Source: an uncultured Aquimarina sp. (lineage in GTDB: Bacteria; Bacteroidota; Bacteroidia; Flavobacteriales; Flavobacteriaceae). Taken from it: a stretch of DNA of 55,525 nt. The stretch covers positions 1 to 55,525 of the forward strand of contig CANMML010000026.1 in assembly GCA_947499005.1 (NCBI GenBank). The letters run 5' to 3'. The translations under genes and the position numbers were made by a program. This document shows positions 36,614 to 44,808 of this stretch, one piece after another; positions within the stretch are counted from its first letter, which is position 1, and each line of letters begins with the position of its first letter. The notes beneath the pieces were generated by a model that saw only the letters and a list, made by a program, of their open reading frames with translations, was not told the origin of the DNA and ran no database searches.

Positions 36614-37585
36614 TTGGAAGCACTTTATCCTTTAATTTTTAAGCCTCTATTCAAATATAGAATGTGGGGTGGTGAAAAATTAAAATCAGAACTAAACAAA
36701 GAGTATTTAGAAACTAATATTGGAGAATCTTGGGAGATTTCGGATGTTGCTGATAGTGAGACTGTAGTAGCATTAGGGGGACTTCAAGGGAAGACGATCA
36801 AAGAACTGATTAGTTTATATGGTGCTGATTTTTTAGGAAAGCAAGTATTTGAAAGATTTAAAGAAGCATTTCCTTTATTGATTAAGTTTATTGATGCAAA
36901 AACTCCTTTATCCATACAAGTTCATCCTAGTGATGATTTAGCTAGAGAGCGACATAATTCATTTGGTAAAAATGAAATGTGGTATGTAATGCAGGCAGAT
37001 GAAAATGCTGAGCTGATTGTTGGCTTTGATAAAGAAGTTTCCAAAGAAGCTTATAAGCAATCTCTAGAAGAAGGAACTGTCTTAGAAATACTTCACAATG
37101 AGAATGTCACTTCTGGAGATGTATTTAATATTCCTACAGGACGTGTACATGCTATAGGTGCAGGAGTATTATTAGCAGAAATACAGCAAACTTCAGATAT
37201 TACATATCGTATATATGATTATGGGCGTGTTGATGCTAAAACAGGAGAGCAGCGCGAATTGCATACAGAATTAGCTGTTGACGCCATAGATTTTTCTGTA
37301 GAAGAAAGCTACAAGACACCCTATGAGTCTAAAATTAATAGGAGTACTAAATTAGTCCATACACCCTATTTTAAAACAGATATCATAGCACTTGAAGGTA
37401 GTTTAGCTAAAGACGTAAGTGCTATTGATTCATTTATTATTTATATGTGTGTGGATGGGCAAACAAACCTAAGTTACGAAGGAATTACGTATGATTTACC
37501 AAAAGGAAGCACAATATTAGTACCAGCTTCATTGAATGAATTTAATTTATCAGGAATAGGGAAGTTATTGGAGGTAACTATTTAG
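36614..37585 (+). CDS. manA: Mannose-6-phosphate isomerase, class I
   Basis: 323 aa; TTG start at 36614 (no upstream ATG in the short gap, and the next Met would cut into YRMWGG). Zinc-site and active-site motifs: SIQVHPSD (about 99-106), KNEMWYVM, IPTGRVHAIGAGVLLAEIQQ. It converts mannose-6-P and fructose-6-P, feeding GDP-mannose and surface polysaccharide synthesis. Short bacterial form with a C-terminal cupin. Confidence 0.9.
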   Translation: MEALYPLIFKPLFKYRMWGGEKLKSELNKEYLETNIGESWEISDVADSETVVALGGLQGKTIKELISLYGADFLGKQVFERFKEAFPLLIKFIDAKTPLSIQVHPSDDLARERHNSFGKNEMWYVMQADENAELIVGFDKEVSKEAYKQSLEEGTVLEILHNENVTSGDVFNIPTGRVHAIGAGVLLAEIQQTSDITYRIYDYGRVDAKTGEQRELHTELAVDAIDFSVEESYKTPYESKINRSTKLVHTPYFKTDIIALEGSLAKDVSAIDSFIIYMCVDGQTNLSYEGITYDLPKGSTILVPASLNEFNLSGIGKLLEVTI

Positions 37586-37657
37586 TTTCTGCTTGTCGCA
37601 TTTAAGCAATCGCTATAAAAAAGCATTGGTTGTAAGGGATATAACAGGGTGTTTGTG

Positions 37658-38650
37658 TTATTGATACTTCTTTTGTTTTTTTACGTAATAATCCCAGATA
37701 ATACTTCTTTTTTTAAGGTTTAGTTTTCGTTTACCTATAGTCTTTCGTTTCTTTAGCGTATTAGGGATGTTTCCATAAAAGGAAATATGTGCTTTTAAAA
37801 TGGCTAATAGTGATTTCCATTTTCCTTCAACCAAAAACTTTACTCCTGCAATACCATCTAAAATTAGCCTAATAAGAATCTTGAAAGCAACAGTAGAGGA
37901 GTGTTCGTTTTTAAGAATAGAAGTCAAAGAGTTTCTAAAGTTTAAAAATACTTTTTTGGGATTCTCATATTCTAATGAAGCCCCTCCAACATGTAGCACA
38001 CTACTTTCTCCACAATAGAATACTTTTTTATTTAAGTTATGAAATCGCCAGCAAAGATCAATTTCTTCTTGATGCGCAAAATAGTTGGCATCCAAACCTC
38101 CAGCTGACCAATAATCATTACTTCTAACAAAGAAACAGGCACCAGATGCCCAAAAAATAGGGGCTATATCATTGTATTGTCCATGATCTTTTTCTATGGT
38201 ATCGAAAATACGTCCACGACAATAGGGATATCCCAAACTATCCATTAAACCACCACCAGCACCAGCATATTCAAAATGTGTAGGTTTTTTAAAATCTAAT
38301 ATTTTAGGTTGTATTGCTGCAATATTGGTATCATTTTTAAAGAGGCTTAAAATAGGTGAAATCCAGTCTTTAGTTACCTGTATATCGCTATTCAGTAAAC
38401 AATAGTATTCAGCATTGATTTCTTTTAACCCTTTTTGATATCCTCCAGCATACCCCAAGTTTTCATTGAGTTGTACGAGTTGAATTTCGGGATGATTTTC
38501 TTTTAACCAAATTGTAGATTCGTCTGTTGAAGCATTATCAATGACATACACACTGCCAAGAGGACTATGAGTGACAACAGAGGGTATGAACTGCTCTAAA
38601 AGCAATTTTCCGTTCCAATTTAATATGACTATAGCTAATTCTTGTTGCAT
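37658..38650 (-). CDS. Family 2 glycosyltransferase
   Basis: 330 aa. AIVILNWNGKLLLEQFIPSV (GT-A N-terminus), LLNSDIQV as the DXD-equivalent, and EEIDLCWR near residue 193. A basic C-terminal tail follows a possible amphipathic helix. Rhamnosyltransferase-like GT2s of this type build cell-surface glycans. Close behind the HsdR-N gene (4 nt). Confidence 0.88.
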   Translation of the reverse strand: MQQELAIVILNWNGKLLLEQFIPSVVTHSPLGSVYVIDNASTDESTIWLKENHPEIQLVQLNENLGYAGGYQKGLKEINAEYYCLLNSDIQVTKDWISPILSLFKNDTNIAAIQPKILDFKKPTHFEYAGAGGGLMDSLGYPYCRGRIFDTIEKDHGQYNDIAPIFWASGACFFVRSNDYWSAGGLDANYFAHQEEIDLCWRFHNLNKKVFYCGESSVLHVGGASLEYENPKKVFLNFRNSLTSILKNEHSSTVAFKILIRLILDGIAGVKFLVEGKWKSLLAILKAHISFYGNIPNTLKKRKTIGKRKLNLKKRSIIWDYYVKKQKKYQ

Positions 38651-38654
38651 GAAT

Positions 38655-39098
38655 TTAATGATAAGCAGGAAGCTCTCTTAGAAAGTGATAACACTGATTA
38701 GGGTAATCAATAATTGAATAATAATGATTCAATCCATTGGTAACCATTAAAAATTGACTGTTTAATTCTAAATTATAACGAGCAATTTGATCGAAGGTTT
38801 CTTGAGTGATTTTTACTTTAGGAGCTTTGCATTCTACAATTAGAAATATACTTCCATCATTTCGATAAACAACGATATCATATCTTTTTTTGGTGCCGTT
38901 AAGTTCAATTTGTTTTTCAACATTAATTAAACTCTTGGGATAGTGCATATCAGTAATCAAAAAGTGAAGCACGTGTTGGCGTACCCATTCTTCTGGAGTT
39001 AATACCAAATGCTTTTTCCGAACAAGATCCAACACTGTGGTTCGATTTTCACTACTTTTGAGTTGTAGAGGATAATTAGGGAAGTTTAATTTTTCCAT
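38655..39098 (-). CDS. Type I restriction R-subunit N-terminal-like nuclease-fold protein
   Basis: 147 aa. Matches the HSDR_N_2 module: KRYDIVVYRNDG and FLIVECKAPK give the D...ExK core of a PD-(D/E)XK fold. It is stand-alone, with no helicase, M or S subunits, and is a common core gene in this phylum next to a GT2 and holA. A housekeeping role is more likely than restriction. Confidence 0.8.
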   Translation of the reverse strand: MEKLNFPNYPLQLKSSENRTTVLDLVRKKHLVLTPEEWVRQHVLHFLITDMHYPKSLINVEKQIELNGTKKRYDIVVYRNDGSIFLIVECKAPKVKITQETFDQIARYNLELNSQFLMVTNGLNHYYSIIDYPNQCYHFLRELPAYH

Positions 39099-39218
39099 TG
39101 TTCAATATTACTAAATTTCATTAGTAATACCAGATATTAGTTAAAAAGGTCATTTTAATACTACTAGTATTATCAATGTCGTTTTAATTTAAGAACTGGT
39201 ATAATTTTAGAATATAAA

Positions 39219-40223
39219 ATGACAGAAGCCAAGGCTATTTTAAAAGATATACGAGCTAAGCAATATAAGCCTGTTTATTTATTACATGGAGAAGAATCCT
39301 ATTTCATTGATACGATTAGTGATTATATTCAGAATAATGTATTGGAAGAACATGAAAAGGACTTTAATCAAACCATACTTTATGGTAAGGAGACAGATGC
39401 TGGGCAAATTGTAGCATCGGCAAAGAGGTTTCCAATGATGGCAGAGCGACAAGTTGTTATTGTTAAAGAAGCTCAGAATTTAGGAAGAGAATTAGATAAA
39501 TTAGAATCCTATTTTTCTAATCCTATGGAGAGTACTCTTTTGGTGATTTGTTATAAATATAAAAAGGTTGATAAGCGAAAAAAAGTAGCCAAGGTCGCAG
39601 ATAAAATGGGTGTCCTTTTTGAAAGTAAAAAGCTTTATGAGAACCAAGTAGGAGGGTGGATCGAAGGTGTCATGAAATCTAAAGGCTATGCCATAGAACC
39701 TAAAGCTACTTATATGCTAGTAGAGTTTTTGGGAACAGATTTAGCCAAAATAAATAATGAGTTACAAAAGTTGCAATTAATTTTACCAAAAGGTACAGCG
39801 ATTACAGGCGATCATATAGAAGAAAATATTGGTATTTCTAAGGACTTCAATGTTTTTGAATTAAATAAAGCAATAGGACAAAGGAATGTGAAAAAATGTT
39901 TTGCCATTTGTAATTATTTTTCTGCAAACCCAAAACAACACCCTATTATCCCAATTATAGCATTACTTTATAATTATTTCTCGAAAGTATTGTTGTACCA
40001 TGGATTGCCATCAAAATCCGATGATGCAGTTGCAAAGGCTTTAAAGGTGAATCGCTTTTTTGTTAAAGATTATGCAGAGGCAGCCAAGTATTATCCAATG
40101 AGAAAGGTTAGTGGAATTATCTCTAGTATTAAAGATGCAGACTTGAAAGTAAAAGGAGTAGGGGCAAGTCCATTTGCACAACAAGATATTTTAAAAACTT
40201 TGCTTGTCGAGATTCTTAGTTAG
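39219..40223 (+). CDS. holA: DNA polymerase III subunit delta
   Basis: 334 aa. PVYLLHGEESYFIDTISDYI is the HolA N-terminus (degenerate AAA+ without a P-loop, as expected), with FNQTILYGKE, QVVIVKEAQNL and C-terminal helical FAQQDILKTLL. It opens the beta clamp in the clamp loader. Divergent from the HsdR-N gene. Confidence 0.9.
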   Translation: MTEAKAILKDIRAKQYKPVYLLHGEESYFIDTISDYIQNNVLEEHEKDFNQTILYGKETDAGQIVASAKRFPMMAERQVVIVKEAQNLGRELDKLESYFSNPMESTLLVICYKYKKVDKRKKVAKVADKMGVLFESKKLYENQVGGWIEGVMKSKGYAIEPKATYMLVEFLGTDLAKINNELQKLQLILPKGTAITGDHIEENIGISKDFNVFELNKAIGQRNVKKCFAICNYFSANPKQHPIIPIIALLYNYFSKVLLYHGLPSKSDDAVAKALKVNRFFVKDYAEAAKYYPMRKVSGIISSIKDADLKVKGVGASPFAQQDILKTLLVEILS

Positions 40224-40305
40224 CTTACACCTAAATTATAGTTTGTGACAAAACAGCTATAAGTAAAAACAATGACAAAAATAAAAACGATAGATGTAGT
40301 GATAG

Positions 40306-40313
40306 TATCTTTG
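40306..40313 (+). promoter_or_regulatory. Bacteroidota -7 promoter element
   Basis: TATCTTTG matches TAnnTTTG, 26 nt upstream of the thioredoxin ATG. No clear -33 box. Confidence 0.4.
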
Positions 40314-40339
40314 AACTGTCTAACCAAAACACGAGAATC

Positions 40340-40654
40340 ATGTTACAAGAATTAGAAGCAGATAACCTTCAAGAGATCATAAATTCAAACGAAACTGTAT
40401 TAGTACAATATTCAGCTACTTGGTGTGGTAATTGCCGTATTATGAAGCCAAAGTTCAAGAAATTAGCTGGGGAGAATGATGCACTACCATTTGTATTGGT
40501 AGATGCAGAAAAGTTTCCTGAGTCAAGAAAATTAGCAAACGTAGATAATTTGCCAACTTTTGCAGCTTTTAAAGGGGGAGCTTTATTAAATCAAGTTCAA
40601 ACAAATAAATTCGATTCATTAAAAGAATTAGTAAATGAAGCTACCAATAATTAA
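40340..40654 (+). CDS. Thioredoxin family protein
   Basis: 104 aa thioredoxin fold with active site WCGNC (about residues 28-32) and the cis-Pro in NLPTFAAF. The CGNC dipeptide differs from the canonical CGPC, so a specialised redox partner is likely. Cytosolic. Overlaps the next gene by 20 nt. Confidence 0.88.
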   Translation: MLQELEADNLQEIINSNETVLVQYSATWCGNCRIMKPKFKKLAGENDALPFVLVDAEKFPESRKLANVDNLPTFAAFKGGALLNQVQTNKFDSLKELVNEATNN

Positions 40655-40892
40655 ACACCTTACAGGATTCATCGAAGAAAACGATGAGGACTTTGTATTG
40701 GAGACGATAGAAACTTTAGAAGCATTAACAGAGGTTTCTTCGTTAAAAGATGAAGAATTAGATGTCATAGGAGAATTAATTTCTAATATGTATGGCGCGA
40801 TAGAAGTACAAAAGTTAATTAAAGAGGGAAAACCTCAAAAAGAAGCTTTAAATACATTCATGCAACGTGTATTAGGCTCTATAGATAAGTAA
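40635..40892 (+). CDS. Small conserved helical protein (DUF6952-like)
   Basis: 85 aa, acidic and helical (MKLPIIKHLTGFIEENDEDF onward). It overlaps the thioredoxin gene by 20 nt. In flavobacteria this partner is conserved next to the CGNC thioredoxin, suggesting a shared redox task. The family name is from memory. Confidence 0.7.
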   Translation: MKLPIIKHLTGFIEENDEDFVLETIETLEALTEVSSLKDEELDVIGELISNMYGAIEVQKLIKEGKPQKEALNTFMQRVLGSIDK

Positions 40893-40916
40893 ACGTTATA
40901 TAAGAATAATAAATTG

Positions 40917-40955
40917 ATCCAGAATTGTGAAATATAAATTCTGGATTTATTTTTG
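40917..40955 (+). terminator. Intrinsic terminator of the thioredoxin operon
   Basis: A perfect 10-bp stem ATCCAGAATT / AATTCTGGAT with a 10-nt loop and a T-rich tail. It lies before the DUF493 ATG and argues against the upstream TTG start of that gene. Confidence 0.8.
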
Positions 40956-40973
40956 CCCGCTAGAATTGTAATT

Positions 40974-41267
40974 ATGAGCAATACTCAAAACCCAGAAGAA
41001 TTTTATAAAAAGCTACAAGAACAACTTGAAGCAGATACCAATTGGCCAAGTTTGTATTTGTACAAGTTTATTTTGCCTGCTACGAGCTCTCAAGAAAAAG
41101 ATTTAGTATCTATTTTCGATGGTTTGGGTGCTGTAATAAAGACCAATCAATCTAAGACAGGTAAATACAAAAGCTTTTCAATTCGAGTTCGATTAAAGAG
41201 TGCGGGTGTAGTTATAGAGAAATATAAGGAAGTTGCGGCTAAGATAACAGATGTAATTTCTTTGTAA
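40974..41267 (+). CDS. DUF493 family protein
   Basis: 97 aa from ATG 40974. FYKKLQEQLEADTNWPSLYL and YLYKFILPA are the family signatures, with a C-terminal ACT/RAM-like beta-alpha-beta fold (GKYKSFSIRVRLKS). YbeD homologues are proposed regulators; the function is not settled. Last protein gene before the tRNAs. Confidence 0.85.
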   Translation: MSNTQNPEEFYKKLQEQLEADTNWPSLYLYKFILPATSSQEKDLVSIFDGLGAVIKTNQSKTGKYKSFSIRVRLKSAGVVIEKYKEVAAKITDVISL

Positions 41268-41310
41268 TCAGGAGGATTGTAATTTGTTAAAATAAATTTG
41301 AAAATTATTA

Positions 41311-41340
41311 TTTGAAATCTAAATAAAAGACTTAAATTTG
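41311..41340 (+). promoter_or_regulatory. Promoter of the tRNA-Ser/tRNA-Pro unit
   Basis: TTTG at 41311-41314 and TAAATTTG at 41333-41340 with 18 nt between, an excellent Bacteroidota promoter 43 nt before tRNA-Ser. Confidence 0.75.
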
Positions 41341-41382
41341 CAACCGCTTCAAAAAAGCGAAAGTTCATAACATTTAATGATT

Positions 41383-41464
41383 GGAGAGGTGGCAGAGTGG
41401 TAATGCAGCAGCCTGCTAAGCTGTCATCCTTCGGGATGCCCGGGTTCGAGTCCCGGTCTCTCCG
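41383..41464 (+). tRNA. tRNA-Ser (GCU)
   Basis: Acceptor stem GGAGAGG / TCTCTCC (last pair G-U), anticodon GCT at 41415-41417 in loop CTGCTAA, a long variable arm (ATCCTTCGGGAT), TTCGAGT in the T loop, discriminator G. CCA is not encoded. Confidence 0.95.
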
Positions 41465-41471
41465 CTCTTTT

Positions 41472-41546
41472 CGGGGTATAGCGTAGCCCGGTTATCGCGC
41501 CTGCTTTGGGAGCAGGAGGTCGCAGGTTCGAATCCTGCTACCCCGA
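41472..41546 (+). tRNA. tRNA-Pro (UGG)
   Basis: Acceptor stem CGGGGTA / TACCCCG, anticodon stem CCTGC / GCAGG, anticodon TGG at 41507-41509, T-loop TTCGAAT, discriminator A. CCA is not encoded. Seven nt after tRNA-Ser, in the same transcript. Confidence 0.95.
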
Positions 41547-41582
41547 CTAGATAAATTTGATTGAAATATGATCGAATTTTGT

Positions 41583-41615
41583 TTTGTGAAATTTAGAATT
41601 TTGTTTTTAAATTTG
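41583..41615 (+). promoter_or_regulatory. Promoter of tRNA-Arg
   Basis: TTTG at 41583-41586 and TAAATTTG at 41608-41615, spacing 21 nt, 66 nt before the mature 5' end. Confidence 0.6.
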
Positions 41616-41681
41616 CATAAAAAATGTATTATTGTAGTGTAGTAATGCACTGCATAGTTTTCGTAGAAACTAAAAAACTAC

Positions 41682-41755
41682 GGGCTCTTAGCTCAGCTGG
41701 ATAGAGCACCTCCCTTCTAAGGAGGCGGTCGAAGGTTCGAATCCTTCAGGGCTCA
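41682..41755 (+). tRNA. tRNA-Arg (UCU)
   Basis: Acceptor stem GGGCTCT / AGGGCTC (two G-U), anticodon stem CCTCC / GGAGG, anticodon TCT at 41716-41718, discriminator A. CCA is not encoded. It marks the core side of the cassette array. Confidence 0.95.
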
Positions 41756-41757
41756 CT

Positions 41758-41793
41758 TTAAATCCTCACTATTTATTTAGTGGGGATTTTTTG
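41758..41793 (+). terminator. Intrinsic terminator after tRNA-Arg
   Basis: AAATCCTCACTA / TAGTGGGGATTT (one G-U) with a 6-nt loop and a T run. Confidence 0.85.
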
Positions 41794-41799
41794 TTTTAT

Positions 41800-41880
41800 A
41801 ACTATTAGTGTTTATGAGGGGTTAAAATAAATAAACTTAAAATTTGACAAAATACAAGATGCCCATGCTTTTATACAGCT
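41800..41880. repeat. Cassette-boundary repeat 0 (shortened, class A)
   Basis: Short, degenerate copy at the tRNA end of the array. The left arm TGTTTATGAGGGG (about 41809) and right arm GCCCATGCTTTTATACA (41861-41877) correspond to the outer arms of full copies such as 54481-54673; the central palindrome is missing. The right end lies 10 nt from the stop of the signal-peptidase-like gene, the same spacing as elsewhere. Confidence 0.45.
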
Positions 41881-41890
41881 TATAAGCAGG

Positions 41891-42592
41891 CTATTTTAAT
41901 ACAACAGTTCCTTTTAAATCACTTTTATCAATAAGTCCAATATATCTAGAGTCTTCTGCATTATCTCTATTATCACCAAGTACAAAGAATTTGTTTTTGT
42001 TAATTATTAAAGGACCAAAGTTATCTTTATTCCAATTTTTATTGAATGTATTAAAGATATGTTTGTTTTTCTTTCCAGTAGAGTCGATTTGTCTCAAACT
42101 CGTTAAACCTAGTGAATCAGCTATTTTATCTTCAAAAGTAATAGTCATAGAATCAAAGTGTTTCCGATATTTTAATAAACTAAGAGGATATCTATTAAGA
42201 TTCTCATCAATTAAATCTTGTTTATGTAATAAATCAAATTTATTATTGCTGAGTGTATAGGAATGACATAGATTATACTCCTTATCAAAATTATCATTAT
42301 TTAAATATACGATCCCGTTTTTAATCTCTAAAGTATCACCCTCTATTGCTATAAGTCTATATACGCGAGTATGATCTCCTCCGATAGAATCATTATGTAT
42401 AAAGCAAACGAAGTCTCCTTTCATAGGGGAAAGTAAGTTTGAAGAATAAAATTTAGCTTTTAGTTTAAGGCCAGGTGAGTTAGCTGTTGTAGGTGAATTA
42501 TATAGTTTGAAAACCCCTAAAAAGCTCAAAATCCACATTATTACAGCGTAGATACCAAAAACTATTAGAATATATTTAATTGCTTTTTTCAT
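41891..42592 (-). CDS. Signal peptidase I homologue lacking the catalytic dyad
   Basis: 233 aa. N-terminal membrane anchor (6-28). The S26 box at the C-terminal side is clear: GDNRDNAEDSRYIG at 206-219. But the SMxP serine motif reads A37-N-S-P40, and the catalytic Lys of the usual KRxxGxxGD box is Tyr78 in VYRLIAIEGD, so both dyad positions look substituted. Probably a pseudoenzyme or a protein with a changed role. Cassette cargo, in the same orientation as all other array genes. Not the housekeeping LepB. Confidence 0.75.
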   Translation of the reverse strand: MKKAIKYILIVFGIYAVIMWILSFLGVFKLYNSPTTANSPGLKLKAKFYSSNLLSPMKGDFVCFIHNDSIGGDHTRVYRLIAIEGDTLEIKNGIVYLNNDNFDKEYNLCHSYTLSNNKFDLLHKQDLIDENLNRYPLSLLKYRKHFDSMTITFEDKIADSLGLTSLRQIDSTGKKNKHIFNTFNKNWNKDNFGPLIINKNKFFVLGDNRDNAEDSRYIGLIDKSDLKGTVVLK

Positions 42593-42607
42593 TTAGCCAA
42601 ATTTACC

Positions 42608-42797
42608 GCAACAATGAATATAAGAAATATAGGAAAGGAAGCAAGCCCTAATTTCACGTTTGAATTTACCCAACTATAAATATTTTAAATTTATCCTCTC
42701 AGCGGGAATGTCAAATTTTATAGTTAGCAACATGACGGATTAGATCAATTTTTTTGAATAATCTAAGAACAACCCTATGTCTTATATGATGTCAGCA
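42608..42797. repeat. Cassette-boundary repeat 1 (class A)
   Basis: Outer arms ATATAAGAAATATAGG (42618-42633) and CCCTATGTCTTATAT are inverted. The inner arms are AACTATAAAT and AATTTTATAGTT. The ends read GCAACAATG and ATGTCAGCAAC. It lies between a start codon 15 nt to its left and a stop codon 9 nt to its right. Confidence 0.75.
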
Positions 42798-42805
42798 ACT
42801 ATCAT

Positions 42806-43264
42806 TTATTCAACACTAATTTCGTAATTCCCATTCTCTGTGTTTAGATGAAACTCGGCATCAGATATCTTTACTTCCGAATAGACAATAAAAGGGCAAC
42901 ACTTATCATTATTATTTTTAGTCTCTACCTTTAATTTAAAAACTATTTTATCAGAAATTTTAAATGTATAATCTTTAACATCGGGATTTGGTGTAATTAG
43001 ATAGATAGCAACAATATAATTTTCTGTATCAACAAATTGAAATTCTATTTTATTATTATCAGTATTAAATACTTCTAATAAGTTTGGATCATAAATGTTA
43101 TCAGCAAAAACATTTTTCTGAGTAGATGTATCTATTAAATCAAATGTTAAGAATCTTAATGGTACAGAGCAATTAACCGATTCACATTTATCATGATCAT
43201 CATCGGAACATGATAGAAATAAAAAATTAAGTAATAAGGTTAAGTAAACTAAAGCTTTTTTCAT
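42806..43264 (-). CDS. Small lipoprotein, unknown
   Basis: 152 aa. Lipobox FLFLSC (Cys19), then SDDDHDKCESVNC, a Bacteroidota lipoprotein export signal (acidic residues after Cys). The mature part is beta-rich (DYTFKISDKIVFKLKVETK). No family recognised. Single-gene cassette between repeats 1 and 2. Confidence 0.65.
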   Translation of the reverse strand: MKKALVYLTLLLNFLFLSCSDDDHDKCESVNCSVPLRFLTFDLIDTSTQKNVFADNIYDPNLLEVFNTDNNKIEFQFVDTENYIVAIYLITPNPDVKDYTFKISDKIVFKLKVETKNNNDKCCPFIVYSEVKISDAEFHLNTENGNYEISVE

Positions 43265-43318
43265 TTTTGGATAAGAGATTACTTGTTTAAAAAGGTTACG
43301 TTTTTGTTTTTTATTGTT

Positions 43319-43510
43319 GCTAATGATGGGTATATACGATCGTGCGGGTAGAAGTTCAAAGAATTTCGAAAGAGCAGGAGCGTATATCTTCTTGTTGTAA
43401 CTGCTGATTTATTCTATTATGTAATAAATCAAAATTGTATGCGCGGTTTCATAAAAAAGTACCACACTTCTCTTAGACAACCATACCAAGCATGACGATA
43501 TAGTATTTAG
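43319..43510. repeat. Cassette-boundary repeat 2 (class B)
   Basis: Begins GCTAATGATGGGTATATACG. The hairpin GTATATACGATCGTGC ... GCAGGAGCGTATAT is followed by GTAATAAATCAAAATTGTAT shared with repeats 3, 6 and 10, and ends AAGCATGACGATATAGTATT. The right end is 7 nt from the next stop codon. Confidence 0.75.
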
Positions 43511-43516
43511 GGCGGT

Positions 43517-44020
43517 TTATATTTTAGTGAAAATATGAGTGATTTTTTTATCTATTATGGTTGAGTCAATATTTTTAGAATCAAGATCTATTTTTACATC
43601 AATTTGTATTGTCCATGATGTAGAATTAATTTTTTTACCAGAAATTGTTCCTTCTGATATCCTAACACTTTCTGTATTAGGACAAAAACATATAGCTCTA
43701 TAAAATGCGTTTATATTATTTAGTTCCTCATTTTTTAAGTTAAATTCTTCTATATCCGATTGAATCTCAAAAATAATTATTTCACTAAATCCAGAATCAG
43801 CGATTTGTGGGTCAGATGGTGAATCAAAATTGTATTCAAAGACTTGTTTATTTCCTGTATCAATTGTAGCAACAAAAAAATCAGAATCTTCTGGGGGAAT
43901 ATTGATTTGAGAATTAATCCTAATATTAAATTCTTCTGTTTCTATTTGTTTTTGGTCATCATCATTCTTACATGAACAAATTAGTAGGATTATATTTAAA
44001 TAGATTAGTGCTTTTCTCAT
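43517..44020 (-). CDS. Small lipoprotein, unknown
   Basis: 167 aa. Lipobox LLICSC (Cys15/17) followed by KNDDDQK. Beta-rich mature part (FNIRINSQINIPPEDSDFF; TSWTIQIDVKIDLD). No recognised family; its general layout is like that of the other array lipoprotein but the sequence differs. Single-gene cassette. Confidence 0.65.
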   Translation of the reverse strand: MRKALIYLNIILLICSCKNDDDQKQIETEEFNIRINSQINIPPEDSDFFVATIDTGNKQVFEYNFDSPSDPQIADSGFSEIIIFEIQSDIEEFNLKNEELNNINAFYRAICFCPNTESVRISEGTISGKKINSTSWTIQIDVKIDLDSKNIDSTIIDKKITHIFTKI

Positions 44021-44111
44021 TATGTCATTTTATAAGTAGATGCGAAAATTAGGAAAAGGTTGCGAAAATTAATTAGAAAGTTGATTGTAAGAAATGTAAG
44101 GTGTTATTTGT

Positions 44112-44306
44112 GCTAACGGTAGATGTATACGATCGTGCTTGTAGAAATTCAAAGAACTTTTTGTGGAGCACGAGTGTATACCTTTTGTTTAGTACTAAAA
44201 TAACTTAAAAACAGTAAATAGAAATGATATACTATATACTTGGAAAACCAAAAAGAAACCATGATTTAGCTCAAAACAGAAAAACAAAGCATGATATAGT
44301 GTTAGC
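44112..44306. repeat. Cassette-boundary repeat 3 (class B)
   Basis: The clearest class B copy: GCTAACGGTAGATGTATACG at the left, GATATAGTGTTAGC at the right (GCTAAC/GTTAGC inverted ends). The internal hairpin GTATACGATCGTGC / GCACGAGTGTATAC has two mismatches. The right end lies 12 nt before the next stop codon. Confidence 0.85.
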
Positions 44307-44318
44307 AAATCGTTTTTA

Positions 44319-44795
44319 TTAAGCAATTATTGATTTGTCATTTATTTTATTTGTCTTTACCATATCAATAAGAATTCCTAATCCTAAAAATCCAAAACTA
44401 CTTATAGGAAAACTTGTCACCGCTCCAAAGATTAACTGTCCGTCACTTCTAAAATTTAGTGAAGTTGCCCAATAAATGTAAAATCCAAGAGTGTGGATTA
44501 TGAAGTACTCAAACACCATAATTCCAAATATGTGTCCATTTTTGAATTTAGTCTTTCTTGACTTAAAAAGAATTATAATAAGTGATAAAATCAGAATAAT
44601 TACTAGTGTCAAAATAGTTGCTTTTCCAACATTTGAATATGGTTCATTATCAATGATTGAAGATATGATTGATTCAATGTATACTCCCGGAATAACAGAT
44701 AATATTGGAATAAAAAAAGTTAGAGTCAATAACAAACTACCAAGAGTAAAGATTCCTCCAATTATGGTTCCATTATGTTGTTGATTTATTTTCAT
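44319..44795 (-). CDS. Four-helix membrane protein, unknown
   Basis: 158 aa with four transmembrane segments (about 12-34, 57-76, 88-110, 122-145). Short basic loops, no catalytic motif, no recognised family. Single-gene cassette between repeats 3 and 4. Confidence 0.6.
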   Translation of the reverse strand: MKINQQHNGTIIGGIFTLGSLLLTLTFFIPILSVIPGVYIESIISSIIDNEPYSNVGKATILTLVIILILSLIIILFKSRKTKFKNGHIFGIMVFEYFIIHTLGFYIYWATSLNFRSDGQLIFGAVTSFPISSFGFLGLGILIDMVKTNKINDKSIIA

Positions 44796-44808
44796 TGAGG
44801 AAATATTT

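Noticed and set aside
38655..39098. Remnant of a type I restriction system
   Set aside because: The gene is intact as a stand-alone HSDR_N_2 protein and has core gene neighbours; no other R/M/S parts.
41682..41755. tRNA-Arg as an att site for a phage or ICE
   Set aside because: No repeated copy of the tRNA 3' end and no integrase or phage gene seen in the window; the region beyond 55525 was not available.
44112..44306. Canonical integron attC site
   Set aside because: The ends read GCTAAC and GTTAGC, one base short of or different from RYYYAAC/GTTRRRY at the fifth to seventh positions; resemblance only, so kept as attC-like.
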